In this document: positions 13,554 to 25,894 of the stretch, piece by piece | Layout: each line of letters opens with the position of its first letter | How positions within the stretch are numbered: position 1 is the stretch's first letter | Source of the DNA: Glandiceps talaboti | Taxonomy: Eukaryota; Hemichordata; Enteropneusta; Spengelidae | Length of the DNA: 64,000 nucleotides | Assembly (NCBI RefSeq): GCF_964340395.1 | Contig: NC_135557.1 | Span: 3,161,216-3,225,215 of the forward strand | Direction of reading: 5' to 3' | Notes under the pieces: generated by a model | Told to the model about the DNA's origin: nothing | The model's database searches: none | Seen by the model: only the letters and a program-made list of their open reading frames with translations | Translations under genes and position numbers: made by a program

Positions 13554-14430
13554 CAAAACGTAGCTTTGGAACTTATTGTTCATATCCTCTTCTGGCATAC
13601 CAGTTACACATCTGTCAAATCTAGGTACGTTACACCTAGTGTGTTGGCCAGAGCTGTTACAGGGATATTGTACACATAGCTGGTACAGTCCCCGTGGCTC
13701 CACTGAGATGGTACAGCTATGTGCACAACCCTGTCCTAGGTATGTGAATGTTACAGGGGTGTGCAAGGTTCCCTGTGATTCGGTTGATCACACGACAGGG
13801 CGCAAATAGGTAGTACAGTCACTTTTGTGTTTGTGCGAGTCTCACCTTAAGTCGCAGCTACCCTAGATACCATTAAATAAATGAACTCGCTGGCTAACTG
13901 CGAGAGTTATTGCGAAAAATAAAAAGAATCACCGGCTAACTGGACATTTTATTAACCTCGCCGACTTAAGACAGAGACAATACTTGTCAGTGTGTTAACA
14001 CACAAAATCCCTACAGACGATTGGCCTAAATTGCCATGATTCACAAAACATTAAACAAACAACATGAAACTTTCTAACACTAGTACATTCATCAGATATG
14101 CTACAGCACTATGAATATATGATTCTGTGTAGATTGCATTGCACAGATTACAAATGGTAGACAAAGGTTTCTGAAAAGGACAATTTTTGACTTCTGGTGC
14201 TTTTTTCCAACAGCTAACAACTATGACCGTGACCTGTAGTCAGGGATCATGCATAGTAATTACGATTAACTTGACGCTCAGTTTATCACATGACACAGAT
14301 GGGCGATGATCCGTAAAAACAAAGAATATCTTTGGTTTAAACATAAACCGTGGAGGGTCTATGGTTTAAACTCTCTCGATAAGTGGTTATAACTGAAGCC
14401 ACCACACACGTCTCACGAACTCACATTCAC
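13554..14430. other. No gene seen; imperfect repeats near 13.6-13.8 kb
   Basis: Plus-strand sequence at about 13630-13780 contains several imperfect echoes of a gttacag/ggtacag...tgtgcac word of roughly 30-60 bp. No domain was recognised. The rest is featureless. Confidence 0.4.
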
Positions 14431-14493
14431 ATGGTTCATCAAGGTAAAGATTTAGTCGACTTGAGCCAACAGCTATCAGGGATTAATTCCACC

Positions 14494-14514
14494 ATGGCAC
14501 AACAATGTGGGTCT
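14494..14514 (+). CDS. Candidate short first coding exon (uncertain)
   Basis: An ATG in an excellent Kozak context (accATGG) at 14494 is followed 21 bases later by a consensus 5' splice site GTAAGT at 14515. The reading frame is open upstream to another ATG at 14383. This is the arrangement of a first coding exon, but seven codons carry no identity and no downstream exon was recognised. Treat as a hint only. Confidence 0.25.
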
Positions 14515-14520
14515 GTAAGT

Positions 14521-15239
14521 ATTATAGTTCAGTATGTACGATTGTGGCTTTGTTTTAATACTTGTATAATGGTTCTAGCGACTCGGCCTTGTCACAACTT
14601 TGTACATGGTTGTGACAGCCTTGCCCATTTGTAATGTACAGCGACCGACACGTCACAAGTCTATACGATGCTGTGGCATATACAAGTTTGTGACAACCTC
14701 ATATACTACTTAGTCAAACACTAGAAACAGAAGAAATGGTTGCCAACATTCTTTTACTGTTTACATCGATTGAGAAGCAGTATCGAAAAAAAGTTCACAA
14801 AATGTTGAACAGGAAAGGTTGCACTTTTAAGAAATGGTTTTGTAGATAATTTGTCGTCCCTAGGGGCAAGATCAATTGTTCAATGCAGGATAAAATGCAG
14901 GATGAAATATTCAATTCTTTTACTTTGGGCCATGGGGTGAGTGGGCGTGGTTGAACAATTTTAGTTGTCATCCTTAAAAAAACTGTTTCACTTCAGACTT
15001 TTCATGAATCTGATTTATACCCCTAAGGCCTAATAAAAAATTGTGCGGTTCTGATTACGCTCAATTTTAGAATAGGTTGGGTAGGTATATTTTATAGTTT
15101 TTTTTATTATATTTTTTTTCTGTGTGAGTGTCTAGTTCAGGTTTTCCATTGTTTTCCATATGGTCTCTGTGATATTGGTTTTTTCCCTATCAGATGTACA
15201 GCCATAACAGATTGGAAGAACAGTTTTATTTTGTCTTTT
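14521..15239. other. No gene seen
   Basis: AT-rich sequence without recognised exon or repeat. Confidence 0.5.
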
Positions 15240-15510
15240 TAAGTTGATATATATATTATTTATTTGCCAGAGGTCGAAAAAAAAATTGAGGAAAATGAAA
15301 TAATCAAGTAATCACATCGCCAATGAGAAAGAAAAGTATATATAAAAGAATAACTTGAACTTCTGGCTGGACCACAAAAATAGTTTGTTCAAACTAGTCG
15401 AGTTCGAGGCCCAAGGAAAACATATACAGTAATATGATATAAAAATAACCAAAACAAAATTGAAATAACATACCAAAACGAAAGCAAAACACACACACAC
15501 ACACACACTG
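15240..15510. repeat. Interspersed repeat copy B with (CA)n tract
   Basis: Shares tggaccacaaaaatagtttg and the following actagtc-ggccca arm with the sequence near 12850, in the same orientation, and ends in a short CA run. It sits immediately 3' (on the minus strand) of the non-LTR coding relic at 15554-15739, consistent with being that element's tail. Confidence 0.65.
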
Positions 15511-15553
15511 TGAGAAATTGTTGTTTTTCAAATCAAAGATAAATAAACAAGTA

Positions 15554-16715
15554 TTAAATATACATAACTGGTGAACATTTAAGATGCAAAGTTGGTGAAA
15601 AAGAGGGGAAGGGAGCACGAAAATCAGAAAATGTGATGAGTCGAATTACTTTCTTCTGAAGATTTAAGATGGGTTGAAGAAATGACTTATAGGTATTTCC
15701 CCATATCTCGATACAATAAGACAAATGAGGTAATATCATGGAATTTTTATTATTATTATTATTAATCTTTATTTATTAATCTCGATAACTCCATAGGTTT
15801 TTAAACCTCTTTTCGTGGAGGTCGAGATACATCAATATACAAAATAACAACACAATTAAATACACGGCAATACAGTGCACTACAGATATTCAATACCAAA
15901 CAAACACTTAAAATTGAATTATATATTAGGAGGAGAATTGATTATGGCATATAGTGTCGAATTTTTTAGATAATTCCTATGATGGGGGAAATTGAATTTA
16001 TAACTTTTTCAATATGTGAATTCCAAAGCATGTGTTGATCTAAAGATACTCCTAGGTAATTAATTGAAGCAACTCGACGTATCTGAGACTGATTAATGCT
16101 CAGACTCCCCTCTGTTGTCACTGATCGTTGAGAAGTCTTGATTATCATTAAATTCGTCTTATCCGCGTTGATTGTGAGCATATTTGCATCACACCAATCG
16201 CAGACTTTCCTAAAATCAAAATTGAACAGGTCAAGCTGAATGGTATCAGATTTGTCGTTAATAAATTGAAACAGATTCGTGTCGTCAGCAAACGGACGAA
16301 AAAATAATGCATTTGTGGAGTGTATAATATCATTGATGTAGATCAAAAAAAGTATTAGACCTAAAATAGAACCCTGTGGAACACCACATGTAATATCTCT
16401 ATAAGATGACAAGTTATTGTTGACATTTACACACTGTTTACGCTCAGAGAGATAATTTTTGAACCAGAGTAACGACAAACCTCTGATACCATAATGATTT
16501 AATTTCTCTATAAGAATGTTATGGTTAATTGTATCAAAAGCCTTCCTTAGATCAATGAAAATACCAAAAGTTAAATAACCCTTTTCCGGTTTGTCGGCAA
16601 TACCAGTGACCAAGTCAGTTAGGGCAAGTTTCGTGCTGTGCTTTTTCCGAAAACCAAATTGAGTCCTTATAAGGATGTCGTATTTGTCGAGATAGTTGAT
16701 GAGTTATAAGTTATA
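15554..16715 (-). pseudogene. Non-LTR retrotransposon relic (CR1/L2-like RT)
   Basis: Minus-strand RT at 15966-16613 (215 codons) has FIDLRKAFDTINHNIL, GVPQGSILGLILFLIYIND and the catalytic FADDTNLF box, followed by a thumb-like region. The more distal motif LSYCIEIWGNTYKS lies at 15554-15739. The two parts are separated by about 220 bp of unrelated sequence (15745-15960) containing an ATT run, probably another insertion. The intact RT frame suggests relatively recent decay. The endonuclease domain is missing. Confidence 0.85.
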
Positions 16716-16754
16716 AGTTTCCGCATCCACTATTTCTCGTGAGACTTCACAATT

Positions 16755-17170
16755 TTTGCGATTTTTACCTTCCGTAAGGAAGGTTATATATTAGGGGTGA
16801 AAAGTCTGTGTCTGTCTGGCAGTGTCTGTATCACCATTTCCTTAAAAAAAAGGCTGACTCAATTCAAACAAAATTTGGTACATGTGTTTCGTAGCTTAAT
16901 GGCAAGAACGGATTAGGTTTTGGTAAACATTCCATGAAAATTAATGAGCAATTTTCGTAATTTATTGTTTTCGGTAATTATGCTATATCTCAAGAATGCA
17001 CTCTTCAAATTCATTATAACTTGGTACATACATTTGCGATACCTAAGCGCATCTGTCCTGAAAATATTATCGATGTCGCTTCTAGTTTAATAAGACATTG
17101 GCATATTTTCGGTAATTTAGATGTCTAGGCCACAAAAAAGAAAGTTTTTGTTTCTGGTCAGTAAACGTTG
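16755..17170 (+). repeat. Dispersed repeat family, copy 1
   Basis: Begins with accttccgtaaggaaggtta, then aagtctgtgtctgtctg, caattcaaac, attaggttttggtaaacat, ggtaattatgctatatctca, ends near tgtctaaagtgatgtgac. The same ordered words recur at 18955-19340 and 19340-19710. Non-coding; probably a short non-autonomous element. Confidence 0.75.
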
Positions 17171-18954
17171 TCTAAAGTGATGTGACGACGCGAATTTTTT
17201 TTCATGATTATTTCTGCAGTTGTCTTCCCTGAAGGAGCAATTGGTGTAGGGAGAGTTATTTTGTGTTTTCCCTTGGATCTGCAGTCTGCGTTGGCTGGAC
17301 AAACATGAGAAGAAAAACAAGTTCGAAGCGGGGTATTTAAGTGATGTACACTGACCAGAAACAATTTTTTTCTTGGCCTTAAAAACTCATACCGTGAGAT
17401 CTGTGCTCTAGCATTCTATAAAAGCTTCACAATATTACATGATGTGGTGGCCGTATGTGTAATCGCATCTGCAGGCAATCATGCTGGAGAATTAGCCTAC
17501 ATAACTTCATACGATCTCTTCACTATTTCAAAATTGAAAATCTTAATGTTTTTACTTCGTTTGATACTCCTGGCCCGCGTCCAAGCAGCCTAGGAAGTTG
17601 CCAGTGAAAAATGTTCCAATGCTGGTGAATTCTATAAATATCGGCATTCAGTAGGTGACATTCTAAATTGACAGGTATATAGATTGTGAAATTTCAAATT
17701 TACCGGCATTTTACCAGCAATGTTGAAGGTCGAACTTGCAAGTAATATATACGTCACAGTGTAGACGATATATCCTGACTGACATACTCTGAGTCCAATG
17801 TATCAAAACATATGAAGACTAATAGACAGGCAACGTTGTTGACTTTAATTTGATTGACACTTCCATTAGATAACAATGGACGACCATTCATATGAGAAGT
17901 GTACTGAAACACAGACAAGTAACACACAAGTAGGTTGGAAACAAGCCATTGACCATCTCCCATTATCCGAACATAGCCTCAGGTAAACATTACTCTATTG
18001 TCATGGAAATAACTTACCAACGTGTGAATCTGCCCGAATTCAATATAGTCTCGCATAAAGCAACAAACCACACGAGACTACGCGATATTTCGATGGGAAA
18101 GTTTGCTATTCTACTGACAGAATCATCAAATGTAATAGACGACTTGCAATATCGGCACTTGAACTCTCATGCGAAGTTGAAGCCGACTCAGATCAAATAT
18201 CGTTGACATGTACACACATACCGTTCCGTGTTGTCAACCGACACTAGTATATACATAAACATGTGTTTGGAATGATGCAGGTAATTTTCCAGGTAGACAC
18301 AAAAGTTGCAACATCAGTGTTAACTGTTACGTCTTTATACGTTGCAAGGTACATGCATGTTATGAATCAAAATAAAAACAATCGACTCTCAGTACCATGC
18401 TGTAAAGTAAAACATACAATAATGCAACACATTGTTTTTATGATGTGAAGCTAGCTTGCCTTCTTGGTTAAAAGCATTTTGTATGTTTTCCGTTGTACAG
18501 TTTCACTTTGATCATGGCCACACTGGTACCACTGTGGGGCAGGGGTAACAGCTTGTTTGCTCATTTTGACATAGGTGATGAATGCATAGACCCTCATGTA
18601 AACGTCGGAAATGTTACGACTATTGAATGAAGTATGTACTTTTCTGACAAAAATCACAGTGGGTAGTACGAAAATTCCAGAGTGTAACTTACTATATAGA
18701 GCCATAGAACACAAATTGCCCTATCGTCAGATTTTGTCGTACAGTGTGTAACTAATTCCATATTTCTGCATTATTAAATATCAAATATGTTTATTATATT
18801 TTCATAATTTTGACCACCCCAAACAAGCAAGTTTTACAATGCAATAACTCAGCTAAATCTCGCTCGATTTTCAAGCTATTTCCGCAGAGGTTGTCGGCTT
18901 CCAGATGAAAATAACGCTATCAGACATTTGACACTTAGGGCGGCCCTTTTTTTC
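17171..18954. other. No gene seen
   Basis: ORFs of 60-90 codons on both strands show no recognisable domain, splice pairing or codon structure. I see no element in it. Confidence 0.45.
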
Positions 18955-19340
18955 TTCCATAAGGAAGAGATATATTTATGGGTGGAAGTCTGTGTGTCTG
19001 TGTGTCTGTCTGTCTGTCTGTGTCATCGTTTTCTCCATAACGGCTTGCTCAATTCAAACGAAGACGTATTCCGTAGGGTAATGGCAAGACTTGATTAGGT
19101 TTTGATAAAAATCCTGTGAATATTAATGAGCAATTTACGTAATTAATGAATTTCGGTAATTAGGCTATATCTCAAGAATGCATCCTTCAAATTCATTATA
19201 ACTTGGTACACACATTTGCGATACCAAAGTGCACCTGTCCTGAAAATATTACTAATGTAGCTTTTGAGTTTTAATTAGTTATTGGCATATATTCGATTGG
19301 CCACAAAAAAGAAAAAATAGTTTCTCGTCAGGAAATGTTG
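18955..19340 (+). repeat. Dispersed repeat family, copy 2
   Basis: Opens with cttccataaggaagagatat and a TGTCTG-rich stretch, then the same word order as copy 1, ending gttgtctaaagtggtgcgac. It is directly followed by copy 3. Confidence 0.75.
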
Positions 19341-19710
19341 TCTAAAGTGGTGCGACTTTATCACCATTTTCTAAAACACGACTGGCTCAATTCAAACGAA
19401 ATTTATTGCATGTGTTCTGTAGGGTAGTGACAAGAACTGGTTAGGTTTCGGTAAACATCCCAAGAATATTAATGAGAACTTTACATAATTAATGGTTTTC
19501 GGTAATTAGGCTATATCTCAAGAATGCAGACTTCAAATTCAATATAATTTGATACATGCATTTGCGATACCAAAGCGCACTTGTCCTGAAAATATCATTG
19601 ATGTAGCTGTTAGTTTTAATAAATTATTGGCATATTTTTGTAGGCCACTATAAAGGAAAAAACAGTTTCTCGTCAGGAAATGTTGTCTAAAGTGGTACGA
19701 CGATGAGCTT
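19341..19710 (+). repeat. Dispersed repeat family, copy 3 (5' truncated)
   Basis: Starts within the family at tcaccattttctaaaacacg and runs in parallel to copy 2 through ggctatatctcaagaatgca to gttgtctaaagtggtacgac. The head-to-tail arrangement with copy 2 suggests tandem duplication of one insertion. Confidence 0.75.
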
Positions 19711-21460
19711 ATTTTTTTTTTACATTCTCAACAAATGTCACAGTACATGCTGTGGTTGGCCAGGAGATCACTAACAGCGAGCAAATAGCAATCAATGAGA
19801 AAAAAATAAGTTATTACATATATTCTGTTGTATTCCAACAGTCTGTAGGAACGACAATCTCAAAACTTTGCCCTTATGGAAGACAGTCAGTTTACATCTA
19901 GTATTTTTCTGTTTCTCATCTCCCGACCGACCCTAATTTGCAGCTCCGACATCAGAAAAAAAAAACTTTTTTATTTCCAACTGACCCCTAAGTTCAACAC
20001 AGCAAGATTGTATGGTTCGAACGAACATCAAACGTTCCTTGTGGCATCTAACCCCCCCCCCCCCTTTTTAAATATAGGTTTGAAGTGAGGTTTGAGGGAC
20101 AGTGCTCGAAATTAATGCCGTCGCGCAGTACATTTTGCTGCAATGTAATAGCTCAGAATATTTCTATCAAAAGTATGCTTAAAATTGGTAAAAGGCATAT
20201 TGCATTCCTCAAAAAAAAAATTTTTGTCCAGTTTTAGCTTTAAATCAGTTGTATCATCGGGGAAATGACCGACTCTGTAATGGTAATGCGTTTCATTACC
20301 CATGACATGCATGACCTTGGAAGACATTCTTTGTTCATTGATAATGTGCAATAAATGAAATTATCACAGCTTCACGTAGCATTGGCCGGCTCAAGATGTT
20401 TGTTACAACTTACAAGCTTCAATTGTGCCATAAACACAGGTTTTAGGCATGGATGTTACAAAAACTGTACAAAATGACTCAAAGGGAGCCGTGATAGCTG
20501 GTGATTGGAATGTTTGAATGTAAGTTTGTCGGTGGTGACACTGTGCAACAACATCTTGCTATTGCCTATGCTAAATAGTAACAACAGTTACAAGTTACAG
20601 AAGGCGCGTAATGTATACTGTACTGCAAGGTCAACCAAGACTTGTATGGCATGTTGCCGATGTTTACATTATTACTTTTATACAGTAAATCCCAAAGGAG
20701 TACTGAGTTCTAGAAATGTTAAAACGTTATCTGGTGGATTATTTTGACAAGTTCACACTGAAGAAAAATCTTTCATAGAAGTAATGATTTATAAAAATGA
20801 AAATTCCTCGAGCACACTGATGACAATCACACAAGTGTTTCAAAAAGTTACATACTAAATTATAACTTTTTATCTAACTGGATAACTTGAAAAACTTGGT
20901 AGCGATGCCACTTTTTATTAATAGGACGAATGTATTAGTACTCCTGATAAAATCATACAATAGTTCATGGCTACAGATATACACCCATCATGATGATAAG
21001 TATTCAACTTCTTACAAAGTAGTTCTACGGACTTGTTAACCTTGCTACAATGAAGGAAGGAAGGAGACCTGTAACAAGGAATTCAATAAAAAGAAGAGAA
21101 AACAAGTTGTAGAGAGACTGACTGGACAGAAAGGACACTGCAGATTATTTTTCCTTGCCCCCCTTTTTTTTTATTTCGCCCGCCCGCCTGACTATTCCAC
21201 TGGAGATGAGAAACAAACAAAAAGGTCACCCTTACCGATGACGTGGTACTGTTTAAGCAACAAAACACCGAAAGTACCCGAACAGTGACTTCGGTAGCTT
21301 TCGTTCGGTGTAACGTTGAAAGTGCAAGAGACACTTGTAGTGTAGTCTTGCTGCTAGACGTTCGGGTTTTCTTCCGATACGATAAGCGAAGCGAACGAGG
21401 TTCGCAGTGAGGGCTTGCCCAAAAGTCTAGCTAATGTCATTTTCAGACTTCATATTCCAT
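19711..21460. other. No gene seen
   Basis: A poly-C run lies at about 20051-20063. Short ORFs such as 20505-20747 carry no recognised domain. A purine-rich stretch sits at 21050-21100. Confidence 0.45.
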
Positions 21461-21464
21461 TGAG

Positions 21465-21795
21465 ATGACATATGGATGTGGGTTGGACCGTGTATGGGTG
21501 CATTCACCTGACAATTCAGATATTAATTTTCCTATCAGCAGTGCTGAGGTTTCTTACTCGATTAACAGTCTTCCAAATGGTAAAGCTGCTGGTGCTGACG
21601 ACCTCTCTTGTGAACATTTTAAATATGCTAGTCACAGACTTCATATTATATTAGCTTTTGTTCTTTCCTCTATGCTGTCGCGTGGTTATCTGCCTAATAA
21701 CTTCATGACGACCATAATCGTACCACTTGTTAATATAAGGACAAAACGGGTGATCTGACTAGCAAAGACAATTATAAGACAATAACAAACAAATA
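21465..21795 (+). pseudogene. Non-LTR retrotransposon relic, N-terminal RT motif
   Basis: The plus-strand ORF contains NGKAAGADDLSCEHFKYAS followed by YLPNNFMTTIIVPL, matching RT motifs 0-1 of non-LTR elements (K-A-x-G-x-D, then I-x-P-x-x-K). After VPLVN a frameshift moves the expected KTGDLTSKDNY continuation into another frame. Only this fragment of the element is visible. Confidence 0.75.
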
Positions 21796-21825
21796 ATTTC
21801 AAGACAATAACCCTTGTTGTTATGT

Positions 21826-22012
21826 AGCATACCTGAGGCAAGGATCGAGCTGTTAATACCCAGATTAACACCTCGAACAATAGCCATTACCAATCTGTCT
21901 CTTTATTGTCTGTGTTGTAGTGTACCCAAGGCAAGGATAGGGCTGTTAATCCCAAGATTAACACCTCGAACAATAGCCGTTACCAATCTGCATTTTACTT
22001 GTCTGTGACTGA
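21826..22012. repeat. 93-bp direct repeat, two copies
   Basis: The word ggcaagga begins at 21837 and 21930. It is followed in both copies by a ctgttaat block and by attaacacctcgaacaatag with only scattered differences. Function unknown. Confidence 0.85.
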
Positions 22013-22950
22013 AATATGGTTTGGTCTTGTATAATTCCTCCAAGGTTTGGTGTTGTACAAGGCTTTGTCGGCAAGCCTTTGATTTCAACACAATTTGCCC
22101 TTTTCTGGTTTTTCATTGACGACTCCCGTTTGCCCCTGACACTGGTGATTTTAAAAGATTTTAGTTCAACGTCTCTCCACAAGTTATTGCAGTTTGACCG
22201 AGTACACAGGGGAGAACCACCAGTTTCAGTATGAGTAAACGATATAAAACTCGTTAGCTAGTAAGCCAGGTACGAGTGATGAAAATGATGAACAACCTGC
22301 AACAAGACAACAGGCGACGTTTGAAATGTGGCGGCTTGAAAAGATCAATCGTCACAGTCCGGAAAATCTAAAGATGTAAAATTGGCACGATGGCTTGAAC
22401 AATTTGAGTGGATGAACATCCATACCAGTGAAGACAGCAAGTATCTAATAGATTTACAGAATATGGTTTCGATATTGTAAATTCTCGAAAGAGTAGTCTG
22501 ATTTCGCTTTGGAACGGGGAATATTGGTTGAAAAAGAAACAAACTTTAATGGAACACTCCGTTTCGGGTACACGCGTTCGAGCGAATTCAAAGACATATA
22601 TTTAGCGAAACCAGTGTGGCCAGTCCACTGATGAAAGCCTCCCGTACAACTAGTAAATGGCTATACGGGGATTCAAATAAAGCAGACGTTTTAACCAGAC
22701 TTGGACTCATCCTTTTATTCAAACATAACTAGTACTTGAATGGTGATAACAAAATAGGAGAAATGAAAATGAAGATAAATATTGCCTATCTGATAGCCAA
22801 ACAAGAACTGCCATTTTCACTATTTCCGCCCGAGTTATTGCACCTTGCTACTGCTCAGAAACATGGCATACGTCGGTATTAAATCCAACCTATGATAACA
22901 CTCACAAATGCTCAGAGATGATGAACAATTGCTGGATGAATCAGGAATGA
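22013..22950. other. Unassigned, possibly degraded transposon
   Basis: Contains short ORFs on both strands (for example 22016-22234 plus, 21958-22182 minus) and several coding-like stretches interrupted by stops. It precedes the hAT-like fragment and may be part of a larger decayed element, but I recognise no motif. Confidence 0.3.
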
Positions 22951-22952
22951 CT

Positions 22953-23214
22953 TAGCTGACGATATCAGAAACGAAGCTAAATATATTTCTATTTTAATTG
23001 ACGGCGACACTGATAGAGCTATGCAGGAGTGTGAAATAGTCTACATGCATGATGCAATGAGTAGACAAACCGACTTGTAAACTCGTGGTGAATTTAATGG
23101 GACAGAAGGAAGTTCAACATGCACATGTCGATGGTAGTGTTAGTGCGACAAAAACTATATTTGACAGAGTTGATGAAAGTTGGAAGCAGAAACTTATAGG
23201 ATTTGGAGCAGATG
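22953..23214 (+). pseudogene. hAT-like transposase-derived fragment (ZNF862/C17orf113-like)
   Basis: Plus-strand pieces read ISILIDGDTDRAMQECEIV and, after a frameshift, LVNLMGQKEVQHAH and RVDESWKQKLIGFGADG. These resemble the first catalytic segment (conserved D in a LIDG-D motif) of hAT-derived proteins of the ZNF862 type, from memory of the family. A GTACGT sequence follows directly at 23215 and could be a splice donor. An internal stop/frameshift near 23070 marks it as a relic. Confidence 0.55.
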
Positions 23215-23319
23215 GTACGTCTGTCGGTTGGTTGGTCGGTCGGTCGAAACAAGAATGTATACACTTTACCTAGTGATGAAGTTGGGCCATAATACCGTAT
23301 CACTTCACTGTATTAGAAT

Positions 23320-24768
23320 TTGAACTGCTACACCGGTCTACATGCATTGCACTGCTACATCAGTCTACGTACATTGAACTGCTACACCGGTTTACATACA
23401 TTGAACTGCTACATCGGTCTACGTACATTGAAATGCTACATCGGTCTACGTACATTGAAATGCTACATCGGTTTACATACATTAAACTGCTACAATGGTC
23501 TACGTACATTGAACTGCTACACTGGTGTACATACATTGAACTGCTACACAGGTCTACATGCATTGAACTGCTACACAGGTCTACATACATTGAACTGCTA
23601 CACCGGTCTACATGCATTGAACTGCTACACCGGTTTATGTACATTGAACTGCTACACCGGTCTATGTACATTGAACTGCTACACCGGTCTATGTACATTG
23701 AACTGCTACACAAGTCTATGTACATTGAACTGCTACATCGGTCTATGTACATTGAACTGCTACACAGGACTACATACATTGAACTGCTACACAGGTCTAC
23801 ATACATTGAACTGCTACACCGGTCTACATGCATTGAACTGCTACACCGGTTTATGTACATTGAACTGCTACACCGGTCTATGTACATTGAACTGCTACAC
23901 TGATCTACGTGCATTGAATTGCTGCATCGGTTTACGTACATTGAACTGCTACACTGGTGTACATACATTGAACTGCTACACCGGTCTATGTACATTGAAC
24001 TGCTACACCGGTTTACGTACATTGAACTGCTACACAGGACTACATACATTGAACTGCTACATTGGTCTACATACATTGAACTGCTACACCGGTCTACGTA
24101 CATTGAACTGCTACACCGGTTTACATACATTGAACTGCAACATCGGTCTACGTACATTGAACTCCTACACCGGTTTACGTACATTGAACTGCTACACAGG
24201 ACTACATACATTGAACTGCTACATTGGTCTACATACATTGAACTGCTACACCAGTCTATGTACATTGAACTGCTACACCGGTCTATGTACATTGAACTGC
24301 TACACCGGTTTACATACATTGAACTGCTACACAGGACTACATACATTGAACTGCTACATTGGTCTACATACATTGAACTGCTACACCGGTCTATGTACAT
24401 TGAACTGCTACACCATTTTACATACATTGAACTGCAACATCGGTCTACGTACATTGAACTGCTACACCGGTTTACATACATTGAACTGCTACACAGGTTT
24501 ACATACATTGAACTGCTACACCGGTCTATGTACATTGAACTGCTACACAGGTCTACGTAAATTGAACTGCCACAATGGTCTACATGCATTGAACTGCTAC
24601 ACCGGTTTATGTACATTGAACTGCTACACCGGTTTACATACATTGAACTGCTACACAGGTCTACATACATTGAACTGCTACACCAGTCTATGTACATTGA
24701 ACTGCTACACCGGTCTACGTACATTGAACTGCTACACGGGTCTACGTACATTGAACTGCTACACACAA
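23320..24768. repeat. 27-bp minisatellite (about 53 units)
   Basis: Consensus tgctacaccggtctacatac plus attgaac, 27 bp. Because 27 is divisible by three and the unit lacks stops in several frames, ORFs of 497 codons (plus) and 468 codons (minus) span it. These are repeat artefacts. Variant units recur in blocks (for example cacaggactac followed by cattggtctac at about 24035-24070, 24195-24230 and 24330-24365), so multi-unit segments have duplicated. Confidence 0.95.
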
Positions 24769-25166
24769 ATCACTGTCGATCTTAGACTTAATTTAGATAA
24801 AGATAGAAATTAAAGTTATTCCCTCGCCAACTATAGACTGAAGTATTTCCGTAAGTTATAGTTTAGTCTGACCATCTTGTTACGAAATATATACACACAT
24901 ATTTACATGTATACATTATCGACCTTGACAATCCCACTTTTATCAGTCGTCTGAGCTTATTTGATGTACCTTTCTCGGAAAACTAACTCCGATTTGGAAA
25001 TTTTGTGAATTGTGATTCTAAGTCATTGCTGTTGTACTTCTCCTTTGATATATATTATTGAACCACTGCAGTTAATATGCTTATGCGAAAGTATCCTTGT
25101 AAAGTGGTTTCATTTCATGAGTATTGGCAATTGGAGGAGGCAACTAATCAGTGTACTTTGTTCTAG
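24769..25166. other. Spacer or intron ending in splice acceptor
   Basis: AT-rich, no ORF. It ends in tactttgttctag at 25154-25166, a plausible 3' splice site for the exon that follows. Confidence 0.5.
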
Positions 25167-25563
25167 GTCCACGGATTCGTGATACAACCAATGGATTCTA
25201 TCAAGGGTGATAATAACAACACCAAGGTGGTTGGACTAGATGATATCATAAAACCATCGTTGACCATTGATGATGCCCGTTACTTAGCTGAGACGCTTTA
25301 CTGTATACCGATATATACTATCAAACCACTTACCAGTTACAACGATCAAAACTTCTACATAGTTGCTAAGGATACAAATTCAGATAAATTAAAGGAATAC
25401 AATTTCAAGATTCTCAATGCTACGGACTCATCAAACACCAAGCTGATGGAAGCCCAAATAGAAGTGTTGCTGTTTTTAAACAAGAAAGGTATCAGTTGCC
25501 CCAAACCAATCCAATTACCAAACGGAGAGTATATGACATACGAAAAACTGAACGGACAGACAG
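25167..25563 (+). CDS. Hydroxylysine kinase-like gene, first coding exon (partial)
   Basis: The exon is bounded by ttctag at 25161-25166 and a GTATGT donor at 25564. The first ATG of the frame is at 25191, giving 124 codons plus one base, so phase 1. The protein has the start of an aminoglycoside-phosphotransferase/choline-kinase-like fold: PLTSYNDQNFYIVAKD resembles the SYDDQNF nucleotide-loop motif of hydroxylysine kinase (HYKK/AGPHD1), then the lysine strand EYNFKILNATDSSN, then FLNKKGISCPKPI. The family phosphorylates 5-hydroxylysine with GTP in lysine catabolism. The HGD and DFG-like catalytic exons are not in this window: the next 38 kb is minisatellite and virus-like sequence. Confidence 0.75.
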
Positions 25564-25894
25564 GTATGTCGCAATTTCATAAGTGCAATTCATTTTTGTA
25601 ACTCCGTATGACTTTTTTTCAAAGACCACTTGGGTAATTTTTTGATGAACGTTAGATCCATGTCAGTTTCTTTCATTTTCGGGTACGTACAAAACAACCT
25701 GCCTTAACATATAATTCAAAACAACTATTGTATGACTTTTGTGAACTAAAACTCGGGGACGGTCACATCAGTTTAAGTTCTAAAGAGTCATTTCATATTT
25801 AAATCAAATACATTATAAGCGATTTTAACGGACCCTCAAGTTGAAGTTGCACTCATTTGTGTATCTTTGCTATTGGCTACATACATGTAGGTGA
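25564..25894. other. Start of intron after the kinase-like exon
   Basis: AT-rich and non-coding. It runs from the GTATGT donor to the first unit of the 48-bp array. Confidence 0.55.

Noticed and set aside
23320-24813. 497-codon plus and 468-codon minus ORFs
   Set aside because: Both lie within a 27-bp tandem repeat whose length is divisible by three; no non-repeat domain or start context.
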